NCBI GenBank assembly: GCA_003242955.1
Contig: QJPH01000360.1
Coordinates: 1 to 64,000, forward strand
Direction of reading: 5' to 3'
DNA: 64,000 nucleotides
Origin: Candidatus Methylumidiphilus alinenensis
GTDB taxonomy: Bacteria > Pseudomonadota > Gammaproteobacteria > Methylococcales > Methylococcaceae
Shown here in pieces: positions 44,324 to 54,879 of this stretch. The notes beneath the pieces are model-generated. The model worked only from the letters and a program-made list of their open reading frames with translations, ran no database searches and was not told the DNA's origin. The position numbers were made by a program, and so were the translations under genes. Each line of letters begins with the position of its first letter. Within the stretch, counting starts at the first letter, position 1.

Positions 44324-46612
44324 ATGTCCGATCATGCATCGTCGAAACCTGATGTTCCCGGCATCCGTCCCTACGATCACGCTGCGGGAGGGTGGGATGC
44401 CTTGCTCGCCACGGCACGTGCGATCCGGGACCAAATGGACACGCCAGAAGTGGTGGCCTCGCTGCTGGAAACGAACAAGCCGACCGGCTTCGACTGTCCG
44501 GGCTGCGCGTGGGGCGACCGCTCCCCTTCCTCGACTTTTCAATTCTGCGAGAACGGCGCGAAGGCGGTGACTTGGGAGACCACGACGAGACGGGCGACGC
44601 CGGACTTCTTCGCAGCGCATACGGTGACGGAGCTTCTCGGCTGGAGCGACTATGCCCTGGAGGACGTGGGGCGTCTGACCCACCCGCTGAAATACGATGC
44701 GGCGACCGACACATACCGGCAGGTTCCTTGGGACGAGGCGTTCGCCGGTATCGGCGACGCGCTGCGCCGTCTGCCCGATCCAAATGCGGTGGAGTTCTAC
44801 ACCTCCGGGCGCGCCTCGAATGAGGCATCGTTCCTGTACCAAATCTTCGTGAGGGAATATGGTTCCGGCAACTTTCCTGACTGCTCGAACATGTGCCAGG
44901 AGCCGACGAGCGTCGGGCTGCCGCAGTCGATTGGCATCGGCAAGGGAACCGTGTCCCTGGACGACTTCGACCGCTGCGAACTCATCATCTCGATTGGCCA
45001 CAATCCGGCCACCAACCATCCGCGAATGATGGGTACCCTGTGGGAAGCCTCGGGGCGCGGCGTGCCGATCGTCGTCCTCAATCCGCTGCGCGAGCGTGGG
45101 CTGGAACGGTTCACCGATCCGCAGGACACCATTGAAATGATGACCGGCGGCTCCCGCCGAATCGCATCCAATTACCTGCAAGTGAGAGCCGGCGGCGATG
45201 TCGCGGCCTTGAAAGGAATCATGAAGGCGCTGATCGAATTTTACGACGCGGGTGCCACCGAAGCATTAGATCACGACTTCATTCAGCAGCACACACAGGG
45301 GTTCGACGCCGTCGCCGATGATCTGCGTGCGACATCCTGGCCCGACATCGAAAGAGACTCGGGGCTCGGCCGAGACGAGCTGGAATCGGTCGCCGAGTTG
45401 TATGCGCGGTCCAACGCGACGATCGTCGTTTATGGGTTGGGCTTCACCCAGCACAACACCGGCACGGCGAACATCCATCAGGTCGTTAATCTTCTGCTGA
45501 TGCGAGGCAATTTCGGCAAGCCCGGTGCGGGCATCTGCCCGTTGCGCGGTCATTCGAACGTGCAGGGCAACCGCACCGTCGGCATCACCGAGAAGCCTTA
45601 TCCGGCGCTCCTGGACGGCATCGAGCGCACCTTCGGCTTCCGGCCATCCGCCGCGCAGGGGCATGACGCGGTCGCCGCGATGCGCGCCATCATCGACGGC
45701 CGGTCGAAGGCGCTGATCGGCCTCGGCGGCAGTTTCGCGGTCGCGATGCCGGATCCGGGCCAGTGTTTTCCGGCGATGCGGCGGCTTGACCTCACCGTAT
45801 TTATTGGCACCAAGCCCAACCGCTCGCATCTGCTCGCCGGCAAGACATCCTACGTCCTGCCCTGCCTCGGCCGGACCGAGCGGGATGTTCAGGCGACGGG
45901 CCACCAGTTCATTACCGTCGAAGACTCCATGTCGATGGTGCACTCTTCACTGGGACGGCTGGAACCGGCATCCCCGGATCTGCGGTCCGAGGCCGCCATC
46001 GTTGCCGGCATCGCCAAGGCAACGCTGCCGAAAAGCCGCGTTCCCTGGGACGAATTGATTGCCGATTACGACCGGATCCGCGATGCCATCGCCTCAGTGT
46101 TCACGGATTTCGGCGACTTCAACACCCGAATCCGGGTTCCTGGCGGCTTCCGGCTACCGCTTCCGCCAACTGAGCGGATATGGAACACGCCGTCCGGGCG
46201 CGCGCAGTTCATGGTTTTCGATGGCCTTTCGGAGGACAGCCAGGGCAAGCCGGGCAGCCTGCGGCTTTCGACGATCCGGAGCCACAGCCAATACAACACA
46301 ACCATTTATAACCTGGACGACCGCTACAGGAGCGTGTTCGGTCGGCGCGACGTGGTCTTCATGAACAAGAACGACATGGCCGAACTCGGCATCGGGCACG
46401 GCGACCTGGTGGACCTGGAGACAGCTATCTTGGACGCAACGGCATCGCGCCTGAACGGCCTGACGGCGGTCGAGCACGACATCTCGCGGGGTTCCGTGGC
46501 TTCCTATTACCCGGAAGCCAACGTGCTCATTCCGCTCGAGTGGGGCGATAAGCAATCTGGAATTCCGGCTTACAAATCCGTGCCGGTGCGCGTCCTGCGA
46601 GCGGGTCCGTGA
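44324..46612 (+). CDS. FdhF/YdeP-family molybdopterin oxidoreductase
   Basis: TGFDCPGCAWGD, EFYTSGRASNEASFLYQIFVREYGSGNFPDCSNMCQEPTSVGL; ATG 44324 chosen over 44249. Confidence 0.88.
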   Translation: MSDHASSKPDVPGIRPYDHAAGGWDALLATARAIRDQMDTPEVVASLLETNKPTGFDCPGCAWGDRSPSSTFQFCENGAKAVTWETTTRRATPDFFAAHTVTELLGWSDYALEDVGRLTHPLKYDAATDTYRQVPWDEAFAGIGDALRRLPDPNAVEFYTSGRASNEASFLYQIFVREYGSGNFPDCSNMCQEPTSVGLPQSIGIGKGTVSLDDFDRCELIISIGHNPATNHPRMMGTLWEASGRGVPIVVLNPLRERGLERFTDPQDTIEMMTGGSRRIASNYLQVRAGGDVAALKGIMKALIEFYDAGATEALDHDFIQQHTQGFDAVADDLRATSWPDIERDSGLGRDELESVAELYARSNATIVVYGLGFTQHNTGTANIHQVVNLLLMRGNFGKPGAGICPLRGHSNVQGNRTVGITEKPYPALLDGIERTFGFRPSAAQGHDAVAAMRAIIDGRSKALIGLGGSFAVAMPDPGQCFPAMRRLDLTVFIGTKPNRSHLLAGKTSYVLPCLGRTERDVQATGHQFITVEDSMSMVHSSLGRLEPASPDLRSEAAIVAGIAKATLPKSRVPWDELIADYDRIRDAIASVFTDFGDFNTRIRVPGGFRLPLPPTERIWNTPSGRAQFMVFDGLSEDSQGKPGSLRLSTIRSHSQYNTTIYNLDDRYRSVFGRRDVVFMNKNDMAELGIGHGDLVDLETAILDATASRLNGLTAVEHDISRGSVASYYPEANVLIPLEWGDKQSGIPAYKSVPVRVLRAGP

Positions 46613-46753
46613 TGCGGCAGGGTGACGCAAGGCTGCTTTGGGGTGCATTCCTGTTGACAGAGCGGGGAATGAGCCAAGCTGCCCGAATGAGATCGCATCG
46701 CGCACAAACGCGGATGATTAATAACATCAAATAGATAACGTCTGAGGTTCACG

Positions 46754-48142
46754 ATGCCTGAATTTGACCCAACCCTGCTGTCGCGCATTCAGTTTGCGTT
46801 TGTCATATCCTTTCACATCATTTTTCCCGCGTTCACGGTCGGACTTGCGGCGTGGCTCGCGACTATCGAAGCGGCTAGTTTCGTAACCGGCAAGCCCGTC
46901 TATCGTCGCGTCTTCGACTTCTGGCTCCGTGTCTTCTCGATCGCGTTCGGAATCGGCGTTGTGACCGGAATCGTCATGGCCTTTCAGTTCGGGACCAACT
47001 GGGCGGGCCTTGCCGAGCGGTCCGGTTCGATTCAGGGGCCTCTTCTTGGCTACGAGACGTTCACCGCCTTCATGATGGAGGGAACCTTCCTGAGCGTCGT
47101 GCTGTTCGGGCGGAATCGGGTCTCGCCCCGGTTCTATCTGATCGCATGCATTTGCGTGTCAATCGGGACGCTGTTCTCGTCCTTCTGGATACTCGCCAAC
47201 AACAGTTGGATGCAAGTCCCGGTGGGCCACAAGCTGGTTGATGGACGCATCGTGCCGGATAATTGGCAGGAGATCGTTCTAGGCCGGGTTCAATTGGTGC
47301 GCTGGACGCACATGGTACTCTCCTGCTTCCTCACCACGAGCATGAGCGTGGTGGCGACGGCATCGTGGTGGCTGCTGCGCGGCAGGCACCGCGACGAGGC
47401 GCTCGTCTCGCTGCGCTGGGCGCTCGGACTGATGGCGGCGCTGATCCCGGTTCAGATGTTCGCCGGTCATCTGGCCGGGGATATCGTGCATAAGTTCCAG
47501 CCGGCGAAGTTTGCCGTGATCGAAGCGCGATTTAAGACGGAACAGCCGGCCAAAGAGGTTCTCATTGCCCTGCCCGACCCGGAGGCCGGCCGAAATCTCT
47601 ATTCGATTGAGGTTCCCCGGCTCGGCAGCTTCATTGCGAGCGGCGACTGGAACTCGCGCGAGGTGGGCTTGGATACCTTCCCTCCCGAGGATCGTCCGCC
47701 GGTGCTGATCCCTTTTTTCAGCTTCCGCATCATGGTCGGGATGGGGTTCGTTTTGCTGGGAATATCGTGGGCTGGCGTCGCGCTGATGTGGAGAGGTGCG
47801 CTTGAGCGGTCGCGCTGGTTTCATATCCTCGGGCTGACATGCTTTCCAGCAGGTTTCCTCGCGGTGCTTGCAGGCTGGTTCGTGGCTGAAGTCGGTCGGC
47901 AGCCATGGGCGATTTATGGTGTTTTGCGCACTTCGGAAGCCGTCACCCCCTCGCTCGTCACATGGGAGGTTGCACTGTCGCTTCTGGCATACGTCTTGGT
48001 CTATGGCATCGTCTACTCATTCGGACTCGGCTATATTTTCCGCCTATTGCGAGAGGGTCCACGCGATTTCTTCGCGCCCGACGGCGCCACCGCGAAGCGT
48101 CCGATGTCGCTTGCTGCCGCAACCGTTCCGACCAAGGAGTGA
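46754..48142 (+). CDS. cioA: Cytochrome bd-type (cyanide-insensitive-like) quinol oxidase subunit I
   Basis: LSRIQFAFVISFHIIFPAFTVGLAAWLA ... FGTNWAGLAERSGSIQGPLLGYETFTAFMMEGTFL ... SSFWILANNSWMQVPVG. Confidence 0.88.
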   Translation: MPEFDPTLLSRIQFAFVISFHIIFPAFTVGLAAWLATIEAASFVTGKPVYRRVFDFWLRVFSIAFGIGVVTGIVMAFQFGTNWAGLAERSGSIQGPLLGYETFTAFMMEGTFLSVVLFGRNRVSPRFYLIACICVSIGTLFSSFWILANNSWMQVPVGHKLVDGRIVPDNWQEIVLGRVQLVRWTHMVLSCFLTTSMSVVATASWWLLRGRHRDEALVSLRWALGLMAALIPVQMFAGHLAGDIVHKFQPAKFAVIEARFKTEQPAKEVLIALPDPEAGRNLYSIEVPRLGSFIASGDWNSREVGLDTFPPEDRPPVLIPFFSFRIMVGMGFVLLGISWAGVALMWRGALERSRWFHILGLTCFPAGFLAVLAGWFVAEVGRQPWAIYGVLRTSEAVTPSLVTWEVALSLLAYVLVYGIVYSFGLGYIFRLLREGPRDFFAPDGATAKRPMSLAAATVPTKE

Positions 48143-48146
48143 CACC

Positions 48147-49151
48147 ATGGACTACAATACCCTCATACTATTTTGGGCGACCGTTCTCGTGTTCGCTATC
48201 CTTGTCTACGGAGTGCTGGACGGTTTCGATCTCGGTGTCGGAATGCTGTTCGGCTTGGCGGGGAGAGACAAAGATCGCGACGCTATGATGGCGGCCATCG
48301 GGCCTACGTGGGACGGCAACGAGACTTGGCTGATCCTCATCGGGACGATTCTTTTCGGCGCGTTTTCCCAGATCTACGCCGTCCTCCTTTCAGCACTATA
48401 TATCCCGGTGATGCTGATGTTGTTCGGCCTCATCTTCCGTGGCGTGGCTTTCGAGTTCCGCCACAGTGCCGGGGCGGAGATGCGTCGTTACTGGAATGTC
48501 GGTTTTTGGGCCGGGTCAGGCGTGGTGTCCTTCGTGCAAGGTGCCGCACTCGGCGCAATGATCGAAGGGATTCCCGTGGTGGACCGCCATTTCGCCGGTG
48601 GATCCCTCGATTGGCTTAAGCCTTTCCCCATTCTTTGCGGCATCGGCCTAATGGCTGGCTACGCACTCCTTGGAGCGTGCGCCCTAGTCGCACGGGGCCA
48701 GGACATGCTGCGAGGCTGGGCGTTGGCCTGGGGTCGGCTGTTGGCCGTCGGAATGGCGCTTATCCTTGGTGTCGCGGCCGTGCTGACCTTTTGGCTGCAG
48801 CCGGATGCCTGGACTAGGCTGCTAAATCGACCTTGGGCTTTCGCGCTTCCCGTCCTTTGGGCGGTCGTCATCGTGTCTCTCATTAACGCCCTACGCGTTG
48901 ATAAGCGGAGCAGATACCCGTTCTTTCTAGCGATGCTGTCATTTGTGTGCGCTTTCTTGTTCTACGTCGCGGTGTTCTGGCCTTGGATAATTCCTGGTTC
49001 AGTCACGGTGGCCGCGGCGGCTTCTCCAGAGTCTTCACTTCGGTTCATGTTCTGGGGGGCAGGCCTTTTCGCGCTCCCCATAATAGTAATCTACACCGTC
49101 GTGATCTACCGGGTCTTCCGCGTCGTACCGGCGACGACGACCTATGAATGA
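48147..49151 (+). CDS. cioB: Cytochrome bd-type quinol oxidase subunit II
   Basis: ATG 48147: MDYNTLILFWATVLVFAILVYGVLDGFDLGVGMLFGLAGRD...IGPTWDGNETWLI. Confidence 0.9.
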   Translation: MDYNTLILFWATVLVFAILVYGVLDGFDLGVGMLFGLAGRDKDRDAMMAAIGPTWDGNETWLILIGTILFGAFSQIYAVLLSALYIPVMLMLFGLIFRGVAFEFRHSAGAEMRRYWNVGFWAGSGVVSFVQGAALGAMIEGIPVVDRHFAGGSLDWLKPFPILCGIGLMAGYALLGACALVARGQDMLRGWALAWGRLLAVGMALILGVAAVLTFWLQPDAWTRLLNRPWAFALPVLWAVVIVSLINALRVDKRSRYPFFLAMLSFVCAFLFYVAVFWPWIIPGSVTVAAAASPESSLRFMFWGAGLFALPIIVIYTVVIYRVFRVVPATTTYE

Positions 49152-49378
49152 GCCTACGCAAAAGGGTCGGTCGGATTTCGGGTTTGGTAACCATTCCTCC
49201 GGATCATTCCGTGGGTACCGGCAAACGGCTTGAATTCAATCGCCGGTCCAAACCTTTGGGGAACGCTGGCGAAACGGAGCTTGCAAGTAGTCACGCGGTT
49301 CGACGTGCTGCTGGAGCACCAATCCCGAGGCGTTCACCGAACAAAGCCACAAAGCAACCCATCATAAGGAAAAAAATC

Positions 49379-51985
49379 TTGAAACAAAAACGACTTAATT
49401 CTGTGCTGATTGTTTTGTCGGTGCTGACATTCGCATTCGTTACACCCCAGGCGCTTGCGGAAAACCCCCAAAGCAAAGCCGACAAAACAATCACCAAAAA
49501 AGACCATAAACAACCGAGCCAATTACAAACGACCGGCACACCGGGTTCGCCCAACGCCACCACCACGATAGAGGGTAGCCAGCTACCGGCTCCCGATCCG
49601 CAATTTGGCGGCGTGATTAAAGACGATGCCTTGCAATCGAAACCGTGGTGGGCGCCGCGCATCGTGCCGCCCAAACAGGCGCCCAATGTCCTACTTATCA
49701 TCACGGATGATGCCGGATTTGGCGTACCGAGCACCTTCGGTGGCGTCATCCCGACGCTTACGATGGATCGCATCGCGAATAACGGTCTGCGCTATAACAA
49801 CATTCACTCTACCGCGCTGTGCTCGCCGACGCGGGCCGCGCTGATCACCGGACGCAACCATCACTCGGCCGGTTTTGGCGTGATCTCCGAGCAGTCCACG
49901 GGTTTCCCCGGCTATAACAGCATCATCGCCGCGGACAGAGCCACCATCGGGCGCATTCTGCTTGATCATGGTTACGCCACCTCATGGTTCGGCAAGGATC
50001 ACAACACCCCTGCCTTCGAAGCCAGCCAGGTTGGTCCGTTCAAGCAATGGCCGACCGGCATGGGCTTCGAGTACTTTTATGGCTTCGTCGGTGGCGATGC
50101 GAACCAGTGGCAGCCGAATCTATTCCGCAACACCACGCAAATTTATCCGTTCCAAGGTAAGCCAGAATGGAATTTGGTTACTGGAATGGCCGACGATGCC
50201 ATTGATTACCTCAATCGCATCAACCAGACCATGCCCAGCAAGCCGTTCTTCATCAAGTACGCGCCTGGTGCCACGCATGCGCCCCATCACCCGACCAAGG
50301 AATGGGTGGAGAAGATCAGCAAAATGCACCTCTTTGACCAGGGCTGGAACAAGCTTCGCGATCAGATATTCGAAAAGCAGAAGAAGCTCGGCGTGATCCC
50401 ACAGGACGCCCAACTAGAGCCATGGCCGACGAATGTCCTCAAAAACTGGGATGATTTGACACCTGAAGAGAAGAAGCTCTACATCAAGCAGGTGGAAGTC
50501 TTTGCCGCCTATGCGGCCTACAACGACAGCGAAATCGGGCGCGTCATTCAAACCATCGAGGATATGGGCAAGCTCGACAACACACTCATCATCTACATCA
50601 ACGGCGACAACGGTACTAGCGCGGAGGGCGGTCCATTTGGCACCCCCAACGAAGTTGCATTCTTTAATGGTGTCGCGGTGCCTGTGGCAGATCAAATGAA
50701 ATGGTATGACGTCTGGGGTTCCGAGCAGACTTACAACCACATGTCGGCGGGCTGGTCTTGGGCCTTTGATACACCGTTTACCTGGTTCAAGCAAAACGCC
50801 TCGAAACTCGGAGGCATTCGCCAGAACATGGTGGTAGCCTGGCCCGGCCACATCCAGGACAAGGGCGGCCTGCGCGAACAGTTCATGCATGTCATTGACG
50901 TGGTGCCCACTATCCTAGAAGTCACCGGCATTCCTGCTCCAAAAACGGTGGACGGCATCAAGCAAGTACCCATCGAGGGCACCAGTTTCGCCTATACCTT
51001 CGATGCCAAGAACGCCAAAGCGCCGTCGCAGCACAAGACCCAGTACTTCGAGATGTTTGGTCAATGGGCGTTGTATCACGAAGGCTGGCTGCTCAGCACC
51101 AAGGTGAACCGGGCACCGTGGGAAGCTTTCGGCGTTGCCAATCCCGACCCGCTTAACAATCAGGTGCTCGAACTCTACGACCTCAACACCGACTTCAGCC
51201 AGTCCCAGAACATCGCCGATAAGCATCCTGACAAAGTTAAAGAGATGAAGCAGATGTTCATAGCCGAGGCGAAGAAGTATCAAGTCTTTCCGATGGATGC
51301 CTCGGTGGCCGCCCGCATCGTCGCCCCGCGCCCGAACATCACCGCTGGCCGCACCGAGTTTGTCTATACCAAACCCATGGTCGGCCTGCCACAGGGCGAT
51401 TCGCCGTTCCTGCTGAATTCTTCCTATACCATCACAGCGGATATTGATGTGCCGCAGGGTGGCGCGGAAGGCATGATCCTCACCTCCGGCGGGCGCTTCG
51501 CTGGCTATGGCTTCTACCTGCTCAAGGGCAAGCCGGTATTTCTCTGGAACCTGATTGATCTGAACCGTATCAAGTGGGAAGGTCCAGACGCACTCACGCC
51601 CGGTAAACACACAGTGGAGTTCGACTTCAAATATGACGGCCTCGGCATCGGCACGCTGGCGTTTAATAACATGAGCGGTCTCGGTCGCTCTGGCACCGGC
51701 ACGCTTAAGGTGGACGGCAAAGAAGTCCAAACCATTACCATGCCGCATACGCTGCCCATGACCCTGCAATGGGACGAGAGCTTCGACATCGGCTCTGACA
51801 CCCTGACCGGCGTGAACGATGCCGACTACCAGCCGCCATTCACGCTGACCGCCAAACTTAACAAGCTGACCCTTAAGGTAGACCGGCCGCAACTGACGCC
51901 GGAGGACATCAAGAAGCTTGAGACGGCTGAATCAACCGCAGTCGATGGTACGCCGCAGCGTCGTGGCCCGCCTGGGTCGCAGTAG
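49379..51985 (+). CDS. Arylsulfatase (formylglycine-dependent), exported
   Basis: NVLLIITDDAGFG; sulfatase signature ALCSPTRAALITGRNHH. TTG 49379 preferred (signal peptide KQKRLNSVLIVLSVLTFAFVTPQALA, upstream aagga) over ORF start 49148. Confidence 0.87.
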   Translation: MKQKRLNSVLIVLSVLTFAFVTPQALAENPQSKADKTITKKDHKQPSQLQTTGTPGSPNATTTIEGSQLPAPDPQFGGVIKDDALQSKPWWAPRIVPPKQAPNVLLIITDDAGFGVPSTFGGVIPTLTMDRIANNGLRYNNIHSTALCSPTRAALITGRNHHSAGFGVISEQSTGFPGYNSIIAADRATIGRILLDHGYATSWFGKDHNTPAFEASQVGPFKQWPTGMGFEYFYGFVGGDANQWQPNLFRNTTQIYPFQGKPEWNLVTGMADDAIDYLNRINQTMPSKPFFIKYAPGATHAPHHPTKEWVEKISKMHLFDQGWNKLRDQIFEKQKKLGVIPQDAQLEPWPTNVLKNWDDLTPEEKKLYIKQVEVFAAYAAYNDSEIGRVIQTIEDMGKLDNTLIIYINGDNGTSAEGGPFGTPNEVAFFNGVAVPVADQMKWYDVWGSEQTYNHMSAGWSWAFDTPFTWFKQNASKLGGIRQNMVVAWPGHIQDKGGLREQFMHVIDVVPTILEVTGIPAPKTVDGIKQVPIEGTSFAYTFDAKNAKAPSQHKTQYFEMFGQWALYHEGWLLSTKVNRAPWEAFGVANPDPLNNQVLELYDLNTDFSQSQNIADKHPDKVKEMKQMFIAEAKKYQVFPMDASVAARIVAPRPNITAGRTEFVYTKPMVGLPQGDSPFLLNSSYTITADIDVPQGGAEGMILTSGGRFAGYGFYLLKGKPVFLWNLIDLNRIKWEGPDALTPGKHTVEFDFKYDGLGIGTLAFNNMSGLGRSGTGTLKVDGKEVQTITMPHTLPMTLQWDESFDIGSDTLTGVNDADYQPPFTLTAKLNKLTLKVDRPQLTPEDIKKLETAESTAVDGTPQRRGPPGSQ

Positions 51986-52074
51986 GCATCCAAAGCAGAG
52001 CAACGCAAGCATTCTTGGCGATGGTGATGAAGTACCTAAAATGATAAAAATAGTCCACCTAAGTAGCTGTTGCA

Positions 52075-53604
52075 ATGCTTGATTGGATTATACCCTCGGT
52101 TTGTCATATAGGGACAATCACCATCCTCCTGTTACTTTGCGGTTGCCAACACCCCATTAATAATCCTTCGATTGCCGAAGCGCTGGACCCGCAACTTGCC
52201 GCGCCCTTTATGCAATCAAAAGCGTGGGGTCCAAGACCTATCCAAGGCGATTCAATCGAATTAAGCAGGGCCAAATCCTTGCCAAAGGGTAATGCCTTGG
52301 TGGAAGCGAATAAAACATACAACTTGGCAGAATTGGTTGATCTTGGATTGCGTTCTAATCCGGCGACTCGAACGGCATGGGAACAGGCAAGATCCGCTGC
52401 TGCGGGCCTTGGCATTGCCGAATCCAGTTGGTTGCCTGCACTGAACGCCAAAGGCAATTACAATTATGCTCAACAAGCTTCGGGCATTTTCTCGTTTCGT
52501 GGCACTACATTCCAACCCTATTTAGAGCTTTCATGGGCGCTCTTCGACGTGAAACGGCCTGCTCAGATCGATCAAGCCACGCAACAATTGGTTGCTGCCA
52601 ATTATAGCTTTAATCGAACACATCAAAAGGTTGCTTATGATGTGCAGCGCGCATTTTTCGCTTACAACGCGGCCTTGGCCCAAGTGACTGCTGCCGAAAT
52701 CACAGTGAAGCAGACACATAAAAATTCGGAATCGGTCGAAGCTCAACGGGTGCAGGGGATAGCAACTAAACCAGAATTGCTGTTAGCCTTACAAGATCAG
52801 GCCAAGGCGGAATATGAACTCCAGTCGGCACGAGGAAAGGTGGCGGATGCCCAAGCCGAATTGGCGGAAAGCTTAGGCATCACGCCAAACATTGAAGTCA
52901 AAACGGTCGCGATTACCGACATACCGCTGCCTCATTCGATTGAGGCATCCGCTGACCAACTGATTGATGAGGCGCTCAGCCAACGCCCCGATCTGTCTGC
53001 TCGTTTGGCAGAGCTTCGCGCTAAAGAAGCTGAAATCAGAAAAGCCGAGGCAGGTTATTGGCCTAAGGTTTCGTTAGGTGCCAAGGCAGGGACCACTACG
53101 TTTGATTATAATTATTGGTCGGGTCCGGGTACTCTGCAAATTCCCAATTCGCCATACAATAACATTGATGAGCTTAATAAAAATTATTTGGATTATGGGG
53201 CTGGCTTCACGTTTGAATGGAATTTGTTTGAAGGCTTTGCCACTGCCAATGCAGTGAACCAAGCCACGGCAAAACGTGAAGCTGCGCAAGCTGAATTCGA
53301 TGCGCTTCAACTGCAAATCATCAAAGAAGTTTGGAAAAGTTACGCTGACGTGAAAACGGCGATCAGAAAACGAGAATATGCCTTGGCTTTACTCAAAGCT
53401 TCTGAAGAATCCCACGCAGCGCTCAGGGAAAGTTATGCCAATGGCTTGTCCACTGTCATTGAACTGCTGACAGCAGAACGCAATTTGGCGAGCGCCCGTT
53501 TCACCGAGATTGAAAGCCGGACGTCTTTATTGAATTCGTTGGCTACATTGGTGTATTCGGCGGGGAGCACGGGTGATGATTGGGCGGGCAACAAAATACA
53601 GTAG
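52075..53604 (+). CDS. TolC-family outer membrane efflux lipoprotein (MdtP-like)
   Basis: LLLCGC lipobox-like; LVDLGLRSNPATRTAWEQARSAAAGLGIAESSWLPAL; repeated OEP halves. Confidence 0.88.
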   Translation: MLDWIIPSVCHIGTITILLLLCGCQHPINNPSIAEALDPQLAAPFMQSKAWGPRPIQGDSIELSRAKSLPKGNALVEANKTYNLAELVDLGLRSNPATRTAWEQARSAAAGLGIAESSWLPALNAKGNYNYAQQASGIFSFRGTTFQPYLELSWALFDVKRPAQIDQATQQLVAANYSFNRTHQKVAYDVQRAFFAYNAALAQVTAAEITVKQTHKNSESVEAQRVQGIATKPELLLALQDQAKAEYELQSARGKVADAQAELAESLGITPNIEVKTVAITDIPLPHSIEASADQLIDEALSQRPDLSARLAELRAKEAEIRKAEAGYWPKVSLGAKAGTTTFDYNYWSGPGTLQIPNSPYNNIDELNKNYLDYGAGFTFEWNLFEGFATANAVNQATAKREAAQAEFDALQLQIIKEVWKSYADVKTAIRKREYALALLKASEESHAALRESYANGLSTVIELLTAERNLASARFTEIESRTSLLNSLATLVYSAGSTGDDWAGNKIQ

Positions 53605-53657
53605 GTACGGCTTAAGCCGACCTTGGGCGAATAAATCCGCATTGAAAAAACTTTCCT

Positions 53658-53707
53658 AAATGAGAATTGATTATCGTTGACAAAGGCCCACCACGGTCAT
53701 ATATAAT
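53658..53707 (+). promoter_or_regulatory. Candidate sigma70-like promoter with Fur-box-like sequence
   Basis: aaatgagaattgattatcgttg overlapping TTGACA (53677-53682), 19-bp spacer, TATAAT (53702-53707); upstream of ATG 53839. Confidence 0.4.
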
Positions 53708-53838
53708 TTTGACGATGTGTGGTAGTACATATTGAAATTCCTATGCTTTTTAAACCTGACCATCGACCCTTGGTCATTTTTCAATGAGAAAAGGTGGTCA
53801 GTTTTAAACGAGTACCATTACGCATTACAGAGTTTGCC

Positions 53839-54843
53839 ATGGAAAAACCCACAAAATCAACTTTGACTGGTGCTGAAAAGCCCAACCCGCCTGCCCCAGA
53901 TGCCAGCCAAGGTTCTTCTGACCGGGCAGCCGGAGGCAAAAGTTTCTGGCGGTCGCTGGGTGGGGCTAGGGAAGCTATCGGCAAGTTTGGCGGGACGGCA
54001 GATAGACTTTGGAAAGCCACCGTGGAAAATGCCCACAAAGCCACCCGATCTAAAGGCGAGGCAGCCGCCAAGTTCACGCAGGAAACCGCGCAGCCTTTCC
54101 TGGAAACCGGCCATAAAGCGATGGACACTCTCAAGGATACCGTCGATCCGGCGGCGGTGGGTGGTGCCGTTGCCGGGATGTCGGCCGGGGAAGTCGTCGG
54201 TGCGGCGATTGGAGGCGTGCTAGGCTCGCTTGCCGGTCCTGCAGGTGCCTTGATCGGTGCCGAAGCAGGCGGTTTTGCCGGTTTGTCCATTGGTGCCAAA
54301 CTGGGCTACGACGTGACCCATGAAGCCTTCCATCCCGAGGATGCCGATGCTGACCTGTCGCCCAAAGGACGAATGGAAGCGCTGCCTGAACTCCTCGGCC
54401 GCAAGGCCGGTGATAACGCTGGAGGGAAAGCCGGTGTCGTCGGGGGCGCGGCCATCGGCGGTGTCTTGGCCGGCCCTGCCGGAGCGATGGTCGGCGCGGC
54501 GGTGGGTGAGGCGATTGCCGGAGAAGTGGGCGAAAGTGGTGCCTTCCACCTGTATCGTAAAGCAAAGCAGCAGGTGGACGGGCATCCGCAGGTTGAAGCC
54601 GAAGGTGGCGAAGCGAAAGAATGGCTTGCCGATTCAGCGAAGAGGGTGGTCGGCGAGGCAGGGACCGAGGCGGCAATAGGGGCGCTAGGGTCCATGGTGG
54701 CCGGGCCGCTCGGTGAACGCATCGGCCTGCGGGTGGGGGCCATCACGGCTACACACATGGACTGGTCGTTGCATGCGAAGGCCGAGTCCTCCGCTGCCCA
54801 AGAAATGGACACGCAGAAAGAAAACCCAGTCGAACCGCAATAA
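53839..54843 (+). CDS. Glycine-zipper-rich hypothetical protein
   Basis: GGAVAGMSAGEVVGAAIGGVLGSLAGPAGALIGAEAGGFAG and GGAAIGGVLAGPAGAMVGAAVGEAIAGE; start MEKPTKSTLTG. Confidence 0.7.
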   Translation: MEKPTKSTLTGAEKPNPPAPDASQGSSDRAAGGKSFWRSLGGAREAIGKFGGTADRLWKATVENAHKATRSKGEAAAKFTQETAQPFLETGHKAMDTLKDTVDPAAVGGAVAGMSAGEVVGAAIGGVLGSLAGPAGALIGAEAGGFAGLSIGAKLGYDVTHEAFHPEDADADLSPKGRMEALPELLGRKAGDNAGGKAGVVGGAAIGGVLAGPAGAMVGAAVGEAIAGEVGESGAFHLYRKAKQQVDGHPQVEAEGGEAKEWLADSAKRVVGEAGTEAAIGALGSMVAGPLGERIGLRVGAITATHMDWSLHAKAESSAAQEMDTQKENPVEPQ

Positions 54844-54879
54844 ACTGGGCAAGTTTAAACAAACGACACCAACAACATT

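Noticed and set aside
47868-48146. 5' extension of the CioB ORF (427-aa version)
   Set aside because: Overlaps cioA; ATG 48147 (MDYNTLILFW) is the typical subunit II start.
49148-49378. 5' extension of the arylsulfatase ORF
   Set aside because: The signal peptide starts near TTG 49379; the preceding residues have no sulfatase-like character.
14991-53316. Many long antisense or alternate-frame ORFs (e.g. 34991-36103 -, 50915-51892 -, 45266-45943 -, 28942-29640 -)
   Set aside because: They lie opposite strongly supported genes and show the Arg/His/Gln-rich composition expected from high-GC shadow ORFs.
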